This document shows, piece after piece, positions 3,386 to 6,562 of a stretch of DNA of 6,562 nt. This DNA is from Prevotellaceae bacterium. Its GTDB lineage: Bacteria; Bacteroidota; Bacteroidia; Bacteroidales; UBA932. The position numbers were made by a program, and so were the translations under genes. The DNA lies in assembly GCA_031285695.1 (NCBI GenBank), contig JAITVR010000126.1, positions 1-6,562 on the forward strand, written 5' to 3'. The notes beneath the pieces were generated by a model. It was given only the letters and a program-made list of their open reading frames with translations, ran no database searches and was not told the origin of the DNA. Positions within the stretch are counted from its first letter, which is position 1. Each line of letters starts with the position of its first letter.

Positions 3386-6217
3386 TTACCACTTAACTCC
3401 TCGAAGCACGTAGCTTTTTCCGGTTTCGGTAGAGAGGCGGAAGAGGTACATGCCCGTGGGCAGCGACTGGGTGTTGAGCGTAAGCTCGGGCTGAGGAACG
3501 CGCAGGCAAAGCCTTCCCCTTGTATCATACACCTCTACCTGCGCTACCCTGTAGGGGCTCCGAATGTTGACTTGGGCAGAGAATATGGCGGGGTAAATCA
3601 TTACCACCTCATCTTCGTTAGCCGGTACGCCGCTCAGCAGGCTGATAAATGCCGAATCGCTCAGCTTGCCTTCGTGCGTGTGGTCGTACAGGGCGGCTAC
3701 CTGATAGTAGGAGCTTGCCTCGGCTGCCTTATCGGTGTAGCTTAGGGGCAAAGCCGGAGTGGAGGCCAGCTTTGCGCCGTTGCGGTAAACAACGTATCCT
3801 GTTACGTTGGGAAATGCCGCCGGACGGGCGCTGCGTAGCGTAGCAGGCGTGGACAAAGGCAAGGCTTTGGCCCGCAGCACACCAACTTTTGGCGAAGCGA
3901 GGCGCGCCGCTGTGCTTTGGCGCGGCGCACGGTGGCGCAACGCGGGAATATTGCCCTCTTGGGAGCTAAGGGTGGCGGATACAAAAAAGTTGAAGTTGTA
4001 GCTTTCGTCCTCTCCCTCCTGTCCCCGGTATAGCACACCCCAGTCGTTGCCATCGTAGGAGTATATGTTGCCTTTGCCGGGCAGGGCGGGTCCGGCATCG
4101 GTTACCATAGGAAGCTCATCGTAGCCGTCGCTTTGCGAATGCTCCGCAATGTATATTGCCACTATCAAATCTCTTGTAGCATCAATGGCAAAGGGCGTTG
4201 TTAGCGCAAGCTTATTTACATCACTATACGCAGGGTTGGCTACCTCTTGCGTATATACACGGTCTGCGCCTTGCGCAATATATATTTCGTACTTGTTACC
4301 CTCTATAGGCATAAAGTTGACGGCGGTGATGGTCTTTTTATGCAGCTCGCGCAGCTCTTCCGCGCCCCACTGCTGCCCAAAGTAGCAGGGCACGGCTTCG
4401 CCCAGCATTGTTTGATAGGCAGCCTCACTCTCTCCCCAGTAAATAGTTTGCTCGTACAGCGGCGCGCCCCAGCTTAGGGTGGCCTGCTGCGGTGCGGTGT
4501 AGGCCGCCGCCACGTTTAGGGGCGACCTAAGGTCGTGCACCAAAATAACGGCAGTAATCCTGTTCGACTCACTGCCATTGGCGTACGTGCACGACAGGTC
4601 GTAGCGCTGCGTTCCGGGTAGCGGAGTTTTGTCAAGGTAAAACAGCTCCTCGGTTTCCGCTATTTTCTCATCATTACGATATACGTTGTACTTTACCGGA
4701 TTGCCCTCCTCGGGTTCCGCCCAGCTGAGCAGCACGGCTTGGTTGGGTTGCAGCTCCGCCTCCAAGCTTACCGCAAACGCTACCCGCTCCGCGCTGTGGT
4801 AGCGCCCCTCTAACGCTTCGGCGCCCGTGCTCAGCGGGTCAAGCCACATATCCATGCGCGTAGCGCTGGTGTTGGTGTACCTGTTCCAGTGGCTGCTCAG
4901 CTTTCCGTACAGGTTCATGCCATCTAAGTAGTCGCAGGAGGAGTTTCCGCCGGTAAGCGTACCCACAATGAGCTTGTGCTCGTTGAACAAGGGCGAGCCG
5001 GACGAGCCGCCTTCGGTAACGCCATGCCCGTTGGCCGTGGCTACAAAGGTGGCGTTCCAGTGGGCGTCTGTTTCGCCGGTTACCCTTGAGTTACTAAATG
5101 TTTCGCTGGTAAGCGGTGCGCTAAAGGTCGATATTTTCTTCATATCGCCGCTGGGGTGGTGAATACTCACGCCCTGCTGAGCGGGCGCAGCCCTTCTGTC
5201 CCAGCCGTTGTAGTACACATCGTAGCTTTCGGGAACGGAATCATTCAGCAGCAGCAGCAGGCCGTCAGACTGTCCGTTTATGGAGGTTTTCACTATTTTC
5301 TCGCAGCCCACCATGGTTTTGGCCGGCACAATGCCCGAGGCGTTGCTGCATGCCTCGTACTCCATGTGAAAGTAGAACAGCCACTGCTGCATATCCTTGG
5401 CAGAGGCCTCCTGTTCGCTGCTTTCGGAGCAGTGCGCAGCCGAAATAATGTAGGGCTTGAGGTCGCCTGCGGTATTGTTTACCAGCGAGCCGGTGCAGAT
5501 GTAGGTGTCATCTCCAATCTTTTGCGTCATGTAGCACACGCCCCTTTTTTGGTCCTGCCAGGCAGCACCCTCTTGGCAGTTTACGTTTACGTTGCAGGGC
5601 TCGGATAGCGCAGCGCGCAGCGATACCTCCCCGTTTTGGGTGTAAACGTTGTTATACACATACCCTACCGAGGCTATTTCAATACGGGGCATTTCGCCGT
5701 CGGGAGCCGCCACGTACTCAAACACGAGCTCATCGCCGGCTACCATTTCGGTGGCAAAAACGCCGCCCTGCGGGTGCGTTGCCTGCGTGTAGGCGCCAAG
5801 CAGCTGCGTTTTTTCGCTATTGTATAGGTACAGCCGCCCCCCCTTTGGAAGGTAGAAGTCGGCGTAGTACACCATCAGCGCCTTGGCACCATGCGCATGC
5901 AGGTGCAGCTGCCAAATGGTTTCGCCGCCGGGCAGCCGGCTCCACTGTCCGGCATTCTGTGCGCTCAGCCCCACCTTAATGGAGGTGGCCACCGTGGGGG
6001 GTGCCACGCCCTCGGCCAGCCGCCGCTCGTCCTCGCGTATCAAGCTGTCCACGCTAAAGGTAACGGGCAGCTCGGTTACCGCCAAGCCGCTCCTCAACCT
6101 TGTTTGATACTGAAAGCTGGGCGGTGTACCCCCCTCGCTGATTTGCGCGCTGAGCTTTACGGGCTGACAAAGCAGCGCAACAGCCACCAGCAGGCTGTAG
6201 TAAAAAGATTTGTTCAT
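3386..6217 (-). CDS. Secreted lysyl-endopeptidase-like serine protease with adhesin modules and T9SS sorting domain
   Basis: This 943-residue protein is predicted to cross the inner membrane by a signal peptide (about 1-25, ending KLSAQ) and the outer membrane by the type IX system. It would be attached to or released from the surface and hydrolyse proteins. A propeptide-like region (26-200) precedes a trypsin-fold domain (about 205-472) closely resembling Achromobacter lysyl endopeptidase. Shared stretches include CTGSLVNNTA, GWDRR, IHHP, GVTE-x-GSSGSP and WLDP-x-STGA. The triad is His262 (AAHC), Asp318 (SDGLLLLL) and Ser406 (GSSGSP). Cys208-428, 214-290 and 241-263 match the known disulfides; Cys228 and Cys305 are extra. 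Fn3-like modules lie at about 477-560 and 800-862, with an adhesin-like module at 565-750 and a basic linker at 755-800. The last 70 residues (YPAIFSAQVNI to RGVKW) are a type A sorting domain. An Asn replaces the expected Lys-binding Asp (see findings). The ATG at 6217 suits the signal peptide. Confidence 0.93.
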   Translation of the reverse strand: MNKSFYYSLLVAVALLCQPVKLSAQISEGGTPPSFQYQTRLRSGLAVTELPVTFSVDSLIREDERRLAEGVAPPTVATSIKVGLSAQNAGQWSRLPGGETIWQLHLHAHGAKALMVYYADFYLPKGGRLYLYNSEKTQLLGAYTQATHPQGGVFATEMVAGDELVFEYVAAPDGEMPRIEIASVGYVYNNVYTQNGEVSLRAALSEPCNVNVNCQEGAAWQDQKRGVCYMTQKIGDDTYICTGSLVNNTAGDLKPYIISAAHCSESSEQEASAKDMQQWLFYFHMEYEACSNASGIVPAKTMVGCEKIVKTSINGQSDGLLLLLNDSVPESYDVYYNGWDRRAAPAQQGVSIHHPSGDMKKISTFSAPLTSETFSNSRVTGETDAHWNATFVATANGHGVTEGGSSGSPLFNEHKLIVGTLTGGNSSCDYLDGMNLYGKLSSHWNRYTNTSATRMDMWLDPLSTGAEALEGRYHSAERVAFAVSLEAELQPNQAVLLSWAEPEEGNPVKYNVYRNDEKIAETEELFYLDKTPLPGTQRYDLSCTYANGSESNRITAVILVHDLRSPLNVAAAYTAPQQATLSWGAPLYEQTIYWGESEAAYQTMLGEAVPCYFGQQWGAEELRELHKKTITAVNFMPIEGNKYEIYIAQGADRVYTQEVANPAYSDVNKLALTTPFAIDATRDLIVAIYIAEHSQSDGYDELPMVTDAGPALPGKGNIYSYDGNDWGVLYRGQEGEDESYNFNFFVSATLSSQEGNIPALRHRAPRQSTAARLASPKVGVLRAKALPLSTPATLRSARPAAFPNVTGYVVYRNGAKLASTPALPLSYTDKAAEASSYYQVAALYDHTHEGKLSDSAFISLLSGVPANEDEVVMIYPAIFSAQVNIRSPYRVAQVEVYDTRGRLCLRVPQPELTLNTQSLPTGMYLFRLSTETGKSYVLRGVKW

Positions 6218-6260
6218 ATAGTTAGAGGCTGAAGTATGTATTACGATTAATTAAGGACTG

Positions 6261-6268
6261 CAAAGGTA
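6261..6268 (-). promoter_or_regulatory. Bacteroidota-type -7 box (TACCTTTG) for the protease gene
   Basis: TACCTTTG on the - strand matches TAnnTTTG exactly and would start transcription near 6254, leaving a leader of about 37 bases before the ATG. The nearest upstream TTG lies 12 bases away, closer than the usual -33 spacing, so the upstream box is weak or absent. Short inverted repeats (GCACT/AGTGC at 6269-6273 and 6288-6292; ACGCA/TGCGT at 6278-6282 and 6290-6294) sit just upstream and could hold an activator. Confidence 0.55.
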
Positions 6269-6355
6269 GCACTCGCCACGCAATTTTAGTGCGTAGGGCT
6301 TAAATATATTTTTGTGCTATCGTTTTCGGCTACGCGCAAGCCACCCCCCTACCAC

Positions 6356-6419
6356 GTCATTGCGGGCGGGTTTAGCGAAGCAATCTCATGGCTTGAGATT
6401 GCTTAGTCCTCGCAATGAC
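6356..6419. repeat. Dispersed palindromic element, short GTCATTGCG copy, behind trkA
   Basis: The outer ends GTCATTGCG (6356-6364) and CGCAATGAC (6411-6419) are exact inverted repeats. An inner perfect 11-bp pair, AAGCAATCTCA (6378-6388) and TGAGATTGCTT (6394-6404), encloses a five-base loop. At 64 bp this is the most compact copy and appears to be the core hairpin of the family. It lies 27 bp past the trkA stop and about 90 bp upstream of the protease promoter, so it could serve as the trkA 3' end. Confidence 0.85.
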
Positions 6420-6446
6420 GGTGGGTGTGCGGCTATCCGCCCTTCT

Positions 6447-6562
6447 TTACTCCCTAAAGTACTTTGCTATTTCTACCGCTTCTACGCCAATGGCGAGTAC
6501 AATTACGTGGTCGTGCGGCTTGATTTCGGTGCTGCCGGTGGCAATAATTCCCTTGCCGCCGC
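6447..6562 (-). CDS. trkA: Trk potassium uptake protein TrkA, C-terminal end, N-terminal part outside the window
   Basis: TrkA is the cytoplasmic NAD-binding regulatory subunit that gates the Trk K+ channel. Only the last 37 residues are visible, from GGKGIIATGSTEIKPHDHVI through VLAIGVEAVEIAKYFRE to a TAA at 6447-6449. The pattern GGKG-I-I-TG-T-I-P-x-DHVIV followed by a short amphipathic helix is that of the RCK_C domain ending TrkA proteins. Other RCK_C proteins (K+ channels, antiporters) end similarly, so the symbol is likely rather than certain. It points the same way as the protease but is separated by 229 bases containing a dispersed element and a promoter, so the two are probably separate units. 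Confidence 0.72.
   Translation of the reverse strand, partial: GGKGIIATGSTEIKPHDHVIVLAIGVEAVEIAKYFRE

Noticed and set aside
3379..3395. A further TAAnnnG heptamer pair at the protease stop (TAAGTGG TAAAAAG on the - strand)
   Set aside because: Only two units, the first out of frame within coding sequence. A spacing of seven between two TAA in an A-rich end is easily due to chance.
5156..5608. 150-codon + strand open frame inside the protease gene
   Set aside because: It is antisense to the trypsin domain, whose motifs and triad are intact on the - strand. It shows no independent protein signal.

Overview
The window looks like a chromosomal segment of a member of the Bacteroidota, probably Bacteroidales. 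The signs are a large secreted serine protease with a type IX secretion (T9SS) C-terminal sorting domain, two TAnnTTTG-type -7 promoter boxes, A-rich leaders without Shine-Dalgarno sequences, and a housekeeping gene content typical of that phylum. Species cannot be told from the sequence.

Layout. Positions 1-119 (-) are the first 39 codons of tgt (tRNA-guanine transglycosylase), apparently starting at TTG. A divergent intergenic region (120-428) separates it from a co-oriented + strand group. That group is a membrane family-2 glycosyltransferase (429-1598), an ECF-like sigma-70 factor (1598-2158, overlapping it by one base as TAATG), and, after a repeat-filled gap, rsmG (2355-2975; 16S rRNA m7G methyltransferase). 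A convergent, repeat-packed intergenic region (2976-3385) follows. Next, on the - strand, is a 943-residue lysyl-endopeptidase-like protease with adhesin/Fn3-like modules and a T9SS tail (3386-6217). Upstream of it is the last part of trkA (6447-6562, -), a K+ uptake regulator.

The genes are mostly ordinary; the unusual part is between them. Four intergenic regions carry a dispersed palindromic element beginning GTCATTGCG or GTCATTCTGAG and ending in its reverse complement (143-222, 2192-2290, 3008-3122, 6356-6419), plus a solo arm (3358-3380). Several sit beside 7-bp tandem repeats that touch stop or start codons. Each of these heptamers contains a stop codon in the coding direction (TAG, TAA or TGA). 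Because 7 is not a multiple of 3, three or more copies place stops in all three frames. Between rsmG and the protease, a roughly 21-nt-period array of small hairpins is bracketed by a perfect 23-bp inverted repeat. At tgt, the heptamer repeat runs into the start codon, and the only GGAGG motif in the leader is stranded over 110 bases upstream behind the dispersed element.

Functionally the genes are not one pathway: tRNA queuosine modification, surface glycan synthesis, stress or envelope transcription control, rRNA methylation, secreted proteolysis and potassium uptake. The sigma factor is likely translated together with the glycosyltransferase. The protease has its own promoter.
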